A DNA stretch of 64,000 nucleotides from an uncultured Alphaproteobacteria bacterium (GCA_902826335.1 CADEEL010000006.1:1-64000), one strand, 5' to 3'; positions 16,862-26,643 are shown, counted from the first letter of the stretch. Notes: generated by a model from the letters alone, not told the origin. Numbers and translations are program-made.

Positions 16862-16898
16862 AGGAGGTTCTCATGGCTCAACCGCCCGAGGGAGCCTG

Positions 16899-19800
16899 TC
16901 AGAACTGGTAGCGAAGGCCGATCTGGATGGTCCAACGCGAGAGATCGGTGTTGCGCGTCCGGCCTTGCGTCGTATTCACGCTGCTGATGCGGTAGCGCGC
17001 GCACGAAGCGATGCCGTCATCGTCCGCCACGCCATCGGCGCCGGCGCACGATACGTTGAAGAGGCTGAAATCCTCCGGAAACTCCTGCACCACGCCCCAA
17101 TCGTCGTTGATCAGGTTGGCGAGGTTTTGAATGTCGAATGTGAGCAGCGCGCGGTGGCCCCGCGCGAAGGCCGGGATTTCCTGCGCGAGTTGCAGGTCGA
17201 TGCGGTTGATATCCTCATTCTCATATGAGCCGCGCTCGACGATGCCGCCTTGGGGAATGTTGAACTGGTTCACCATGGCGACGAGGTTGTTGTAGGTGGA
17301 CACGCTATCGAACGAGACGGTGGAGTCGCCGGATATGGTGGTGGCGCTCCCCGTTGCGGCGGCGACGCCATTGACCGTCTGAGAGATGCCCGTCGTGGTG
17401 GTGAGCGTGCCGCTGAGGTTCGGGATGTAAGCAAGCTGGCCACCACGATTGACGCCGAACGTGGCGTTGCGGCCCGAGCCCGCGAACATCGTGAAGGAGA
17501 CAGGTCGCCCGTCGCGCATTTCGCCGTAGAGCGAGAAGCGCGTTTCAAGATCGCTTACGAAGGTGTGGCGCCAATCGGCGTTGTAGCGCAGCGTGCGCTC
17601 CACCTCTTCCTGGGCGCGGCCGTAGCTCGCCGTGTTCGGATCGATGTCGGCGAATTGCGAGCCGTAGAGCGAGCTGGCCGTTGAGCTGAAGCGGGCGGAG
17701 GATGAGAAGTCCTCGTAGTTTTGCCAAGTGTAGGCGAGGCCGAGATCGACGCCGTTCTCGAAGCTGCGTGCAATGGAGGTCGCGATCAGCCAGTTCTCGT
17801 TGGTTTGCGAGGGATTGTAGGCTTCGATGTCGCGGTTCGAACTGCTCTGGCGCACGGAGCAGACGGCCGGGCCGCCGCAGCCCAATGTGTTGCGTTGGAA
17901 AGTGTTGAGATTGTCATAGCGGATGCGCCCGTCCGGGGTGCGCTGCTGCACACCATCCACCGTCAACGGATTGGCGCGGATGTCGCGGAAGGCGAGGTTT
18001 ACTTCCGAACGGGTATAGACGGCGTCAAGGCCGAGGCGGAAATCGGCGATGTCGTACGCCACGGAAATGTTGCCGCGCCAATCGGATGGGATTTCGAAAT
18101 TGGGCGCCAGAACATTCACTTCCGACGTGGTCGGCGCGGAAAGCCCGCTTAGCGTCAGATTCACCGAGTCCGGGATGTAGGCGCCGAAGTCCGGATTGAC
18201 GAGAACGTTCAGCGCGTCGGTGCAAATGGCCGGAGTCAGCGAGCAATTGACTGCGCCGCTGGTTTCCGTGAACCAATCGCCGCCGACAAGCACGGACGTG
18301 GAGTCAACCGAGGCTTCCGTGCGCCGGAATGTCAGCTGATTGTCCAAGATGCCGGTGTTGCCGAAAATGTTGGACAAGAACACGTCCGGCAGCCCGCCCG
18401 AGAAGAGGCCGACGCCGCCGGATATGCTCAGATTGTCGGTGGGGTCGTAGGTGAACGAAATCCGCGGCATGAGCACGTCAAGCCCATCATAGGTTCGCTG
18501 ATTGCTACGGCCAGGATAGCGTGTCGCGAAGTTCGGATTGTTCACCGGCCGATCGTCCATCTCATAGACGTCCCAACGCAGGCCGTAATTAACAGTGAGA
18601 TTGTCCGTTACGTCCCAACTGTCCTGAACGAGCGCGCTGAAGACGTCGTAGGTGAAGTTCGCGGCGGCTGTGGTCGGGTCCGGGTTGAGCGGATCGGCCG
18701 CGCCCACCGCGTTGCGATAGACGAGTTCGTTCGCCAGGCCGTTCTCGAAGTCTTCGATCGAGTCGAAATAATATGTGCCGTCGCTGTTCGGCAGGAAGAG
18801 ATTGTAGATTCCCGTCGATTGCCATTGGCCGCCGACCTTCAAGAGGTGATCGCCAAGCTCGAATTCGGCGGACGCCTGGAATTGCTGGTTTTGCGTATCG
18901 AGGAAGTTGGCGTGGCGGAATTGGTCCGGTCCGAAGCGCACCAGCGCGATGGACGCGTTCCCTGCGCCGCGGCACAGCGTTTCGCGGCCATTGCCGGTCG
19001 TGTCGAGGGAAGTTTCGGTCGGGCAGACGCGAATGTCAGCGAAGTTTTGGCCGAACGGCGGCTCTTGGAGGCGCGTGTAATCGCGCAGGCTGTAGCGCAC
19101 TTCGGTGGAAATCGAGTTCGTCCAATCGGAATTGATCTGCACCGAATAGGTCGTGTCGTCCTCGCCGGTCGTGTACCATTGGCTGTCGAGGCCTGCGCTC
19201 GGCGGCGTGCCGCCCGAGCCGCGCGTCAAATTGGTGCGTTGGATGAGCGCCGATTCCGAATGGCGATAGGTCATGATCGCGCGGTGATCGTCGGTGATGT
19301 TCCAATCGAGGCGCGCGGTGAACTTTTCGTCCGTGATCGGCGCGGAGGGCGAAATCTCGCCAAACGGGCGCGTCGAGCCGTAGCCGAGGCCGGCGCCGAT
19401 CCCGTTGGTTCCGTCGAACACGTCAGTGACGTTGGAAATGTCCGCGAGCGTCAGATCGCCGCTGGGGCCTTGCAGCGTTTGCGCAAAGCCCTGGCCCGCC
19501 GGGCCAAGCGAGGTCGCGTCAGCCGATTGATAGGTTTCGTAGGCGAGCGCGAAGAACAGGCGATCGCGCAGAATGGGCCCGCGCAGCGTGGCGCCGTAAT
19601 TCTGCTGGCGAATGAAGGCGCGCACCGGCGCATTGGCGATGCGCGTACCGACGAGGCCCTCGTTCAAATAATTGATAAAGCCGGAGCCTGAGAAATCGTT
19701 CTCGCCGTTGGCGAGCACGACATTGATCGCGCCGCCAAGAAAGTCGCCGTTCTCAACGTCGAATGGCACGGCTTCGACCGCCAATTGGTTGATGGCGTCG

Positions 19801-20441
19801 AGCGAAACAGGGCCACGTCGGGTGGGCAGGCCGCCCGTGTTGAGGCCGAAATCGTCCTGCGCCTGAACGCCGTCGATGGTGATGCGGTTGGTGCGGGGAT
19901 TGGAGCCGCCGATCGAGAGGCCGCCATCGCCGCGCGCGTTCTGCGAAACGAGGGGGTCGCGGCGCGCGAGGTCCCGTATGTCGCGGGTGACGGAGACGAC
20001 CGACTCGATCTCTTCGCGGTCCAGCCGGGTGCCTGAGCCGACGATCTGCACGCCGGCGGTGCGCGGCGCGGCGACGACGATGATGTCTTCCATCGAAGGC
20101 GCGAGGTCCACGACGATGCGGAACGGATTGCCGACCGAAAGGAACACATCCTCGATGCGCTCGCCCTCGTATTCCGGCGCGGACACTTCAATTGAATAGG
20201 GCCCGCCGACATGGAGGCCGCGCACATCGAAGGCGCCGCTGGCGTCGGTCACGTCGGAGGAGCGCGTATTGGTGGGCGTATGGAGCACGGTGACGCTCGC
20301 GCCCGCGATCGGCGCGCCGCCTTCGGACAGAACCTGCCCGCGTACGGCGGAGGTGGTTTCTTGAGCGCTCGCGGACCCGGCGAACGCGATCGTCAGCGCC
20401 GTCAGCGCGGCGCCGCTCCAATACCAATTGAACTTCATCAT
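16899..20441 (-). CDS. Oar-like TonB-dependent outer-membrane receptor
   Basis: A 1,180-residue outer-membrane receptor. The signal peptide MMKFNWYWSGAALTALTIAF ends at about ASAQE. Residues about 32-115 form a carboxypeptidase-regulatory-like beta sandwich (GQVLSEGGAPIAGASVTVLH). The plug domain follows (IESVVSVTRDIRDLARRDP; NRITIDGVQAQDDFG), then a large barrel ending in IQIGLRYQF with the terminal aromatic used for outer-membrane insertion. This layout is that of Oar/OmpA-related receptors, which can take up large substrates or export adhesins. No TonB gene is adjacent. It lies upstream of phoX in the same orientation but behind its own terminator. The substrate is unknown. Confidence 0.92.
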   Translation of the reverse strand: MMKFNWYWSGAALTALTIAFAGSASAQETTSAVRGQVLSEGGAPIAGASVTVLHTPTNTRSSDVTDASGAFDVRGLHVGGPYSIEVSAPEYEGERIEDVFLSVGNPFRIVVDLAPSMEDIIVVAAPRTAGVQIVGSGTRLDREEIESVVSVTRDIRDLARRDPLVSQNARGDGGLSIGGSNPRTNRITIDGVQAQDDFGLNTGGLPTRRGPVSLDAINQLAVEAVPFDVENGDFLGGAINVVLANGENDFSGSGFINYLNEGLVGTRIANAPVRAFIRQQNYGATLRGPILRDRLFFALAYETYQSADATSLGPAGQGFAQTLQGPSGDLTLADISNVTDVFDGTNGIGAGLGYGSTRPFGEISPSAPITDEKFTARLDWNITDDHRAIMTYRHSESALIQRTNLTRGSGGTPPSAGLDSQWYTTGEDDTTYSVQINSDWTNSISTEVRYSLRDYTRLQEPPFGQNFADIRVCPTETSLDTTGNGRETLCRGAGNASIALVRFGPDQFRHANFLDTQNQQFQASAEFELGDHLLKVGGQWQSTGIYNLFLPNSDGTYYFDSIEDFENGLANELVYRNAVGAADPLNPDPTTAAANFTYDVFSALVQDSWDVTDNLTVNYGLRWDVYEMDDRPVNNPNFATRYPGRSNQRTYDGLDVLMPRISFTYDPTDNLSISGGVGLFSGGLPDVFLSNIFGNTGILDNQLTFRRTEASVDSTSVLVGGDWFTETSGAVNCSLTPAICTDALNVLVNPDFGAYIPDSVNLTLSGLSAPTTSEVNVLAPNFEIPSDWRGNISVAYDIADFRLGLDAVYTRSEVNLAFRDIRANPLTVDGVQQRTPDGRIRYDNLNTFQRNTLGCGGPAVCSVRQSSSNRDIEAYNPSQTNENWLIATSIARSFENGVDLGLAYTWQNYEDFSSSARFSSTASSLYGSQFADIDPNTASYGRAQEEVERTLRYNADWRHTFVSDLETRFSLYGEMRDGRPVSFTMFAGSGRNATFGVNRGGQLAYIPNLSGTLTTTTGISQTVNGVAAATGSATTISGDSTVSFDSVSTYNNLVAMVNQFNIPQGGIVERGSYENEDINRIDLQLAQEIPAFARGHRALLTFDIQNLANLINDDWGVVQEFPEDFSLFNVSCAGADGVADDDGIASCARYRISSVNTTQGRTRNTDLSRWTIQIGLRYQF

Positions 20442-20645
20442 AGTCCCCCTGGACGCGCCCCACCAAGCGCCGGCCGATGCGCCGGTCTTGTCGCGTCGGG
20501 AGGTCTCCTAGCGGGCGAATTCGACGCTTCGGCTACAGGTTAATGAAGCTTTAACGACGCGCGGCGGCGGTGTGCGCACGCGCAACAAACCGTCGCAGAA
20601 ATGACAAAGAGGCGGCGCAACACAACGCGATCCAAGGAGCTGGCT

Positions 20646-21146
20646 ATGCGCGCTGTTTTGATCGCTCTTGCGCTGTTGGTCGCCGGGCCTGCCTTCGCGC
20701 AGGAAGGCCAAAACGAGTTGGACCGCGCGGAAGGCGCGCTGCGCTCGCAGATGGCGCCGGCTGGCGTCGATGTGGAGCGCACGGCGCCCGATGAGCTCGT
20801 TCTGCGCATGCCGTCCGACATCACCTTCGATTTCGATAGCGCTGTCGTGCGCGGCGCCTTCATGCCGCGCGTGGCGGATCTGGCGCGCACGCTCAATTCC
20901 TATCAGGGCCTTTCGATCGAGATCATCGGCCATGCCGATGCGCTGGGCTCGGACGCTTATAATCAAGCGCTGTCGGAGCGGCGGGCCCGCTCCGTCGGCG
21001 CGGCGCTCATGGATTTCGGCGTCGCTTATCGGCGCATCGAGACCAGCGGGCGCGGCGAATGGGCGCCGATCGCTTCGAACGCAACGGACTGGGGCCGCGC
21101 GCGCAACCGGCGCGTCGAAGTGCGCTTGCGCACGAAGCCGGGGTGA
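20646..21146 (+). CDS. OmpA-family peptidoglycan-binding protein
   Basis: A 166-residue exported protein. The signal peptide is MRAVLIALALLVAGPAFAQE and the start has AAGGAG upstream. The C-terminal OmpA domain begins ITFDFDSAVV, with IEIIGHADALGSDAYNQAL, SERRARSVGAAL and WGRARNRRVEVRLR, which are the peptidoglycan-binding elements. There is no lipobox and no N-terminal barrel, so it is a short periplasmic OmpA-C protein rather than a classical OmpA or Pal. Likely role: cell-envelope anchoring. Confidence 0.9.
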   Translation: MRAVLIALALLVAGPAFAQEGQNELDRAEGALRSQMAPAGVDVERTAPDELVLRMPSDITFDFDSAVVRGAFMPRVADLARTLNSYQGLSIEIIGHADALGSDAYNQALSERRARSVGAALMDFGVAYRRIETSGRGEWAPIASNATDWGRARNRRVEVRLRTKPG

Positions 21147-21164
21147 CAGTCCACCAACGAAGGC

Positions 21165-21239
21165 TGGCTGGGGTGCTAGGATTCGAACCTAGGAATGGCG
21201 GTACCAAAAACCGCTGCCTTACCGCTTGGCGACACCCCA
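21165..21239 (-). tRNA. tRNA-Gln (TTG)
   Basis: A 75-nt cloverleaf on the minus strand: acceptor TGGGGTG/CACCCCA, anticodon stem GCGGT/ACCGC with loop TTTTGGT (anticodon TTG), T arm CCTAGGTTCGAATCCTAG. CCA is encoded. Confidence 0.97.
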
Positions 21240-21274
21240 ATGCGTCGGCGCGGGGCGCCGAAGCGAGCGCCGCT

Positions 21275-21302
21275 ATCTAGTCGCCTCGCGCCGCGCGCGC
21301 AA
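21275..21302 (-). promoter_or_regulatory. Possible promoter for tRNA-Gln
   Basis: On the minus strand TTGCGCG is followed after 13 bp by GACTAGAT, close to the TTGACGS-N10-14-GCTANAWC pattern, ending about 36 bp before the mature tRNA 5' end. Confidence 0.35.
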
Positions 21303-21338
21303 GAAAGAGGCGGCAGGCCCAGTATCAGGCCCTCGATG

Positions 21339-21367
21339 TTGCGTGCGCGCGGGCCATCTTTTATAAG
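21339..21367 (+). promoter_or_regulatory. Possible promoter for tRNA-Pro
   Basis: TTGCGT and TATAAG are separated by 17 bp and the -10 ends 11 bp before the mature tRNA 5' end. The match is to the general sigma-70 pattern. Confidence 0.35.
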
Positions 21368-21378
21368 CGCGCCTCCGT

Positions 21379-21455
21379 CGGAGTATAGCTCAGCCTGGTA
21401 GAGCACCACGTTCGGGACGTGGGGGTCGTAAGTTCGAATCTTGCTACTCCGACCA
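21379..21455 (+). tRNA. tRNA-Pro (CGG)
   Basis: A 77-nt cloverleaf: acceptor CGGAGTA/TACTCCG, anticodon stem CCACG/CGTGG with loop TTCGGGA (anticodon CGG), T loop AGTTCGAATCT. CCA is encoded. It is divergent from tRNA-Gln. Confidence 0.97.
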
Positions 21456-21568
21456 TCAATTTCCCGCTGATTATCCGCCCATTGGCAGCCGCCCCCTTGC
21501 GCTCGGCCCCTGGGGCCTTATCATTTATCGATATGGGGCGCGCCTAACCGCCCCGGCGGGAGCGCGCG

Positions 21569-23329
21569 GTGAAGCAATTTCTGATCACGGTCGGTGGGGT
21601 TCTGGTCGGCCTCGTCCTGTTTCTGGTCATCGGGCCAATTGTCGTCATCTCGCTTTTGGCCTCGGCGGCGGCCTCGGGCCCGCCCGCGCCGAACCGCATG
21701 GTCCTCATGCTCGACCTGCGCGAAGAGATGACGGACCAGCGCCCCCAATCGCCGTTCGCCGCGCTCGGCGCGCCAGCGAATGTGCTCGACCTCATCACCC
21801 GCATTCACGCCGCCGCCCAGGATGACCGGGTGCGCGGCCTTTATGTGCGGGCAGGGACCGACGGCATGGCGCCCGCGCACGCGGAGGAGATTCGCGCCGC
21901 GCTGGCTGAGTTTCAGCGCAGCGGCCGCTTCGTGATCGCCCACGCGCAGAACGATGGCGCGCGCACCTCGCTTGCCGGTTACAGCGCGATCGCCGGCGCG
22001 GACGAAGTCTGGCTTCAGGGCGTCAGTGAAGTCATGCCGATGGGGCTCACGGCAGAACAGCCGTTCCTGGGCGCAACGCTGGCGCGCTACGGGATCACCG
22101 CGCAATTCGAAACGCGCGAGGAGTTCAAATCCGCCGCCGATAATCTCACGCAGACGGGCTACACGCCGGCCAATCGCCTGCAGACGCAGGAATTGCTTGG
22201 CTCCATCTACGATACGTTTCTGACGAATATCGCGGCGGATCGCTCGATCACGCCGGCGGCGGCGCGCGCGGCGGTGGAAGCCACGCCCTTTACCGCGCAG
22301 CGTGCGGTGGCGCTTCGTTTGTTCGATCGGCTCGGCCAGCCGGCCGAGGCCGAGGCGCGCGCGCTGGAACGCGCGGGTGAGGATGCGCAAATCGTCGACA
22401 TCGCTCGCTATACGCCGCCGCGCCGGCTCGGCGGGCAAACCATCGCGGTCGTGCTCGGCGAAGGCGAAATCATCAGCGGCACGGCGGAATCGACGCCCTT
22501 CGGCGACGGTCAGATCATGCATGGCGACGATGTGGCGCGCGCGCTGCTGGACGCCTCGGAAGACGATGACGTGCGCGCCATCGTGTTTCGCGTGTCGAGC
22601 CCCGGCGGCTCGGTTGTGGCGTCGGACCAGATATTGGCGGCGCTGCGCACGGCGCGCTCGCGCGGCAAGCGCGTCATCGTGTCGATGGGGCCGCTGGCGG
22701 CTTCGGGCGGCTATTATGTGGCGGCGGAGGCCGATGAGATCGTCGCCGACGCAACCACGATCACGGGCTCAATCGGCGTCATTGGCGGCAAGCTGGTGAT
22801 CGGCCCGGCGCTCGATCGCCATTTCTCGGTGCGCTCCGATACGGTGAGCGTGGGTTCGCCGCTGGCGAATATGTTCAGCGCCAACCAGGCGTTCACGCCC
22901 GAGGGGCGCGCGGCCTTCTCGGGCCTCATCGATCGCATGTATCAGGAGTTCATTGCGCGCGTGGCGGCCGGGCGGCGCCTCACACCCGCGCAAGTGCGCG
23001 AGCTCGCGCGCGGGCGGGTGTGGACGGGCGCGCAAGCGCGCCAGCGCGGCCTCGTCGATCATCTCGGCGGGTTCGCAACCGCCATCGAACGCGCGCGCGC
23101 CCTGGCGGAGATCGGCGCCAATGAGCGGATCCAGTTGCGCTTCTATCCCGCGCCGCGTTCGCCGTTCGAGGAATTGGGCCAGCTCTTCGGCGCCTCCGCG
23201 GAAAGCGCGCGCGCGGCGCTGCTGCTGGGCGACGTGCTTGGCGATGAACGCGTCTCGGCGCTGGTGCGCGCCGCGCGCGATCGCGATGCCAATGTGCGCG
23301 CGCGGGCGGAGGCGGTCGAAGTGCGGTGA
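21569..23329 (+). CDS. sppA: Signal peptide peptidase SppA (67K type)
   Basis: A 586-residue inner-membrane serine protease that degrades cleaved signal peptides. An N-terminal transmembrane helix (LITVGGVLVGLVLFLVIGPI) is followed by two S49 domains. The catalytic lysine is in EEFKSAADNL in the N-terminal domain, and the nucleophile serine is in ASGGYYVAAEAD followed by TTITGSIGVIGGK in the C-terminal domain, as in E. coli SppA. The start is GTG with GGGAG upstream; the nearest in-frame ATG is cut off by a stop codon. Length is close to that of the long-form family. Confidence 0.93.
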   Translation: MKQFLITVGGVLVGLVLFLVIGPIVVISLLASAAASGPPAPNRMVLMLDLREEMTDQRPQSPFAALGAPANVLDLITRIHAAAQDDRVRGLYVRAGTDGMAPAHAEEIRAALAEFQRSGRFVIAHAQNDGARTSLAGYSAIAGADEVWLQGVSEVMPMGLTAEQPFLGATLARYGITAQFETREEFKSAADNLTQTGYTPANRLQTQELLGSIYDTFLTNIAADRSITPAAARAAVEATPFTAQRAVALRLFDRLGQPAEAEARALERAGEDAQIVDIARYTPPRRLGGQTIAVVLGEGEIISGTAESTPFGDGQIMHGDDVARALLDASEDDDVRAIVFRVSSPGGSVVASDQILAALRTARSRGKRVIVSMGPLAASGGYYVAAEADEIVADATTITGSIGVIGGKLVIGPALDRHFSVRSDTVSVGSPLANMFSANQAFTPEGRAAFSGLIDRMYQEFIARVAAGRRLTPAQVRELARGRVWTGAQARQRGLVDHLGGFATAIERARALAEIGANERIQLRFYPAPRSPFEELGQLFGASAESARAALLLGDVLGDERVSALVRAARDRDANVRARAEAVEVR

Positions 23330-23343
23330 GGCGCATTTCTTCG

Positions 23344-23367
23344 CGCTTCGACAGGCTCAGCGCGACG
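23344..23367. repeat. Single copy of the CTTCGACAGGCTCAGCGCG repeat
   Basis: Matches the 24-bp repeats at 4069-4147 with one base change. It lies in the short gap between sppA and the convergent acidic-protein gene. Confidence 0.75.
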
Positions 23368-23412
23368 TTGGCTTGCAAGTTTGCGTGACGGCATTGGCGC
23401 GATACGTGCGCG

Positions 23413-23850
23413 CTATCCCTTGTTCTCGACCTCGTACTTCGGCAGGTCGCTGCGCAGCGTCTCGTAAAGGCGCTGCGTGAAGCTATCGACATCTTCGTCG
23501 ACGAAATCGTCGAAATAATCTTCGAGGTTGGATTCGAAAACGTATTCGCCATCCTCGGCGAAGATGAAACCCAGCTCTTCGTCCGTATCGACATGAATGA
23601 CGGCGATGGACAGGCGATCGTCCTCATCATCCTCCGCGGCCGCGAAGGTAAGGCGCCGGCTTTGGATTTTATGCTTGAGCTTGGGCAGGAGTTCGTTGAG
23701 CGCGGCGACATCGTCGAACGGCGCATCGTGTTCCTTCAGCGAGGCTTCCAGCCGCACGCGCGCCGCATCGACTTCGGAATCGAAACCGCCCGAGTCGGGG
23801 GATTTTGGGTCTGGAGATTTATGGTCTGAGGATTTTTTGGGACTGGCCAT
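23413..23850 (-). CDS. Acidic hypothetical protein
   Basis: A 145-residue soluble protein of unknown function. A Lys/Ser/Pro-rich N-terminal 25 residues precede a very acidic body, with EDDEDDRL near residue 72 and NLEDYFDDFVDEDVDSFTQ near 108. No signal peptide or transmembrane segment. Transcribed downstream of purQ's opposite neighbour in the same direction, 9 bp after the purQ stop, so it may be co-transcribed with purQ. No family was recognised; a chaperone-like or YbjN-like role is only a guess. Confidence 0.75.
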   Translation of the reverse strand: MASPKKSSDHKSPDPKSPDSGGFDSEVDAARVRLEASLKEHDAPFDDVAALNELLPKLKHKIQSRRLTFAAAEDDEDDRLSIAVIHVDTDEELGFIFAEDGEYVFESNLEDYFDDFVDEDVDSFTQRLYETLRSDLPKYEVENKG

Positions 23851-23859
23851 GGTTGCGAT

Positions 23860-24522
23860 TTAAGCCGCTTCGGCCAGGCTTTGGAAGATCGCCCAGCCGC
23901 CCATGCGGCCGAGGGAAGGATCGGCGACCCGTTCAGGGTGCGGCATCATGCCCATGACGTTTCCGCCCTCGTTCATGATCGCGGCGATATCCCGCGCCGA
24001 GCCGTTGGGATTGTCTTTGTAGCGCAACACAACGCGGCCCTCGCCTTCCAACCGGTCCAATTCCGCTTCATCGGCGATGTAGCGCCCGTCCGCGTGCGCG
24101 ACCGGGATCACTGTCTCGCGTGTTTCGCGGAACGCGCGTGTGAAGCGGGTGTTATTGTTGACGATCGCCAAAGGCACATCGCGGCAGACGAAGCGCAGGC
24201 CTCCATTGCGCGCCAGGGCGCCGGGTAGGAGGCGTGTTTCCGTGAGCACCTGAAATCCATTGCACACGCCAAGCACCAGCCCGCCGCGCTCGGCATGGCG
24301 TTTGACCGCCGCCACGATCGGGCTGCGCGCCGCCATGGCGCCTGCGCGCAGATAATCACCGAAGGAAAAGCCGCCGGGCAGCAGCGCCAGATCGAGGCTC
24401 TCGGGCAGGTCCGTCTCCTTGTGCCAAACCATGGCCGGCTTCTGGCCGGTCACCCGCTCGAGGGCGACGGCCGCGTCACGATCACAATTCGACCCCGGGA
24501 AGACGATGACGGCGGATTTCAT
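23860..24522 (-). CDS. purQ: Phosphoribosylformylglycinamidine synthase subunit PurQ
   Basis: A 220-residue glutaminase subunit that supplies ammonia to PurL for FGAM formation in purine synthesis. It starts [18 protein letters not shown]; the nucleophile Cys is in [13 protein letters not shown] (about residue 87), and the His-Glu pair is in [11 protein letters not shown] near the C-terminus. The small-PurL/PurS/PurQ system is implied by this short form, yet purS and purL are not adjacent. The ATG at MKSAV is chosen because upstream in-frame codons give no conserved sequence. Confidence 0.95.
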   Translation of the reverse strand: MKSAVIVFPGSNCDRDAAVALERVTGQKPAMVWHKETDLPESLDLALLPGGFSFGDYLRAGAMAARSPIVAAVKRHAERGGLVLGVCNGFQVLTETRLLPGALARNGGLRFVCRDVPLAIVNNNTRFTRAFRETRETVIPVAHADGRYIADEAELDRLEGEGRVVLRYKDNPNGSARDIAAIMNEGGNVMGMMPHPERVADPSLGRMGGWAIFQSLAEAA

Positions 24523-24597
24523 GGCTCTTCCATAGAGCGCGTCGCCAATTCGGCCAAGGCGTGGCAAAATGGACGCCGGTTTGTTGGAGAGCAGTCC

Positions 24598-25002
24598 ATG
24601 GCGATGACAGGCGGATGTTTGTGCGGCGCGGTGCGCTATGAGGTGGCTTCAGCGCCGGCCTTCGCGGGCCATTGCTATTGCACCGATTGCCGGCGCAGCA
24701 GCGGAACCGGCCATGCCACCGTCGTGGGCGTAGCGGAGGCCGATCTGAAGCTCACCGGCGAGCTGAAAGCCTATACGTCGACGGCCGATAGCGGCGCGGC
24801 GGTGACGCGCTATTTTTGCCCGACCTGCGGATCGGGAATCTACTCCAAGGGCGCGCGCCCGGGCATGGTGGTGCTTAAGGCCGGCTCGCTCGACGATCCC
24901 GAGACGATGAAGCCGATGGCCGCGCTTTATGTGGCGCGCGCGCCAAGCTGGGATCGCCCCGCCGAAGGGCTCATGATGTTTGAAGCGATGCCGCCGGGGT
25001 GA
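24598..25002 (+). CDS. GFA-family zinc protein (second paralog)
   Basis: A 134-residue GFA/CENP-V fold protein, closely related to the one at 3106-3522: both share [27 protein letters not shown] and a C-terminal F(E)xMPPG. Zinc ligands are CLCG, CYCTDC and CPTC. Unlike the first copy it has no adjacent HxlR regulator. The start is the ATG at MAMTGG. It is divergent from purQ. Function in aldehyde-glutathione chemistry is possible but unproven. Confidence 0.9.
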   Translation: MAMTGGCLCGAVRYEVASAPAFAGHCYCTDCRRSSGTGHATVVGVAEADLKLTGELKAYTSTADSGAAVTRYFCPTCGSGIYSKGARPGMVVLKAGSLDDPETMKPMAALYVARAPSWDRPAEGLMMFEAMPPG

Positions 25003-25009
25003 GGCGCCC

Positions 25010-25768
25010 TTACACGCTGAACTGCTCACGCAGGATGCGCTCATCAAGCGCGTGGCCGGGATCGAACAGCATGGTCAGCGTCACGCCCGCGTCCTCGCGG
25101 ATATCGACGGAGACGATATCGCGCGTCTCGATATTGTCGGCGGTGGCCGAGACCGGGCGCCGCTCCGGTTCGATGATTTCGAAGCGCACCTGCGCATTGT
25201 GGGCCAAGAGCGCGCCGCGCCAGCGCCGCGGCCGAAACGCGCTGACCGGCGTCAACGCAAGGAGCCGCCCGCCGATCGGAATGATGGGCCCATAGGCGGA
25301 TAGGTTATATGCGGTCGAGCCTGCAGGCGTAGCCACCATCACGCCGTCGCAAAACAGCGCGTCCATGCGTTCGGCGCCATCGACAAGAATGCGGATTTGT
25401 GCGGTCTGCGCGGTTTGGCGCAGCAGCGAGACTTCGTTGATGGCGTGCGCCTCGATGCGCGCGCCCGCGCGGGTTTCGCTGACGGCGATGAGCGGGCGGA
25501 TTTCCGCTTTTGTGGCGCGCGCGAGCCGGTCGGGCAGGTCCGCTTCGTCATAGGCGTTCATCAAAAAGCCGACCGTGCCGCGATGCATGCCGTAGACGGG
25601 TTTCTGGTCCTTCAGCCGCCGCCGCAGCGTATCGAGCATGTGCCCATCGCCGCCGAGTGCGACGATGATCTCCGCCTCCGCTTCTCCTGCTTCGCCATAA
25701 ACGTGGCGAAGGGCGCGGAGCGCGGCCTGCGCCTCGGGGCGCGCGCTGGCGGTGAAGGCGATTTTCAT
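25010..25768 (-). CDS. nadK: NAD kinase
   Basis: A 252-residue ATP-dependent NAD kinase, source of NADP. The nucleotide-binding GGDG motif appears in IIVALGGDGHMLDTL (about residue 40); MHRGTVGFLMN and GSTAYNLSAYGPIIP are the other conserved elements. Length is typical of alphaproteobacterial NadK. The gene stands between a GFA protein (convergent) and a class II aldolase (divergent) and appears to be monocistronic. Confidence 0.95.
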   Translation of the reverse strand: MKIAFTASARPEAQAALRALRHVYGEAGEAEAEIIVALGGDGHMLDTLRRRLKDQKPVYGMHRGTVGFLMNAYDEADLPDRLARATKAEIRPLIAVSETRAGARIEAHAINEVSLLRQTAQTAQIRILVDGAERMDALFCDGVMVATPAGSTAYNLSAYGPIIPIGGRLLALTPVSAFRPRRWRGALLAHNAQVRFEIIEPERRPVSATADNIETRDIVSVDIREDAGVTLTMLFDPGHALDERILREQFSV

Positions 25769-25872
25769 GGGCCCGAGTTAGCGGCGCGTCGGTGCGGCGC
25801 GCAAGGCCGTTCGCTTTTCGCTTTGACTGGTCCGACGCGGAATCTAGACTGAACTGAACATGGGAGAGCGAA

Positions 25873-26643
25873 ATGGCGGATGATATCGGCGCCGTGAGCG
25901 TCAAGGGCCGCGTCAGCGCGGAGGAATGGCAGGCGCGGGTGGACCTCGCGGCGCTTTACCGTCTGGTTTCGCTCCATGGCTGGGACGATATGATCTTCAC
26001 GCACATCTCGATGCGCGTGCCGGGTCCTGAGCACCATTTCCTGATCAACCCCTACGGCCTCTTGTTTGGGGAGATCACGGCCTCGTCGCTGGTGAAGGTC
26101 GATCTCGATGGGAATATCGTCGCCCCCACCACCTATTTCATCAATCCAGCTGGGTTCACCATCCATTCGGCGGTGCACGCCGCGCGGGAGGATGCGCTCT
26201 GCGTCATGCATCTGCATACGGATCAAGGCGTCGCGGTGGCCAGCCAGAAGGAAGGCCTTTTGCCGCTCTCGCAGCACGCGCTCGCCGTGCTGCCGCACCT
26301 CGCGCACCACGATTATGAGGGCATCGCGCTCAATCTCGATGAGCGTGAGCGGCTGGTGAAGGATCTTGGCGATAAGCGCCTCATGCTGCTGCGCAATCAC
26401 GGCACGCTGGCCGTGGGCGCGACGGCGGCGGAAGCGTTCGTCGGCATGTTCTTTCTTGAGCGCGCCTGCATGGTGCAGACCATGGCGCTCACGGCCGGCC
26501 GCGCCGGCGTACTTGAAGCGCCCGAGGCCGCGCAGGCCGAAGTGCGCAAGCAGATGGGCGCGGGCATGGGCGCGATTTCGGGCCTGGCTTGGCCCGGCCT
26601 GCTGCGCCGGCTGGACCGCGAAAGCCCAGGTTACGACACCTAA
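25873..26643 (+). CDS. Class II aldolase/adducin family protein
   Basis: A 256-residue protein with the class II aldolase fold, whose members use a metal ion to cleave or epimerise sugar phosphates. Histidines HAAREDALCVMHLHTDQG near residue 100 and RNHGTLAVG near residue 175 fit the metal site. The N-terminal 20 residues precede the domain. The sequence is of the adducin-like subgroup common in proteobacteria, with no defined substrate. Good Shine-Dalgarno GGGAGAG before the ATG. Confidence 0.88.
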   Translation: MADDIGAVSVKGRVSAEEWQARVDLAALYRLVSLHGWDDMIFTHISMRVPGPEHHFLINPYGLLFGEITASSLVKVDLDGNIVAPTTYFINPAGFTIHSAVHAAREDALCVMHLHTDQGVAVASQKEGLLPLSQHALAVLPHLAHHDYEGIALNLDERERLVKDLGDKRLMLLRNHGTLAVGATAAEAFVGMFFLERACMVQTMALTAGRAGVLEAPEAAQAEVRKQMGAGMGAISGLAWPGLLRRLDRESPGYDT

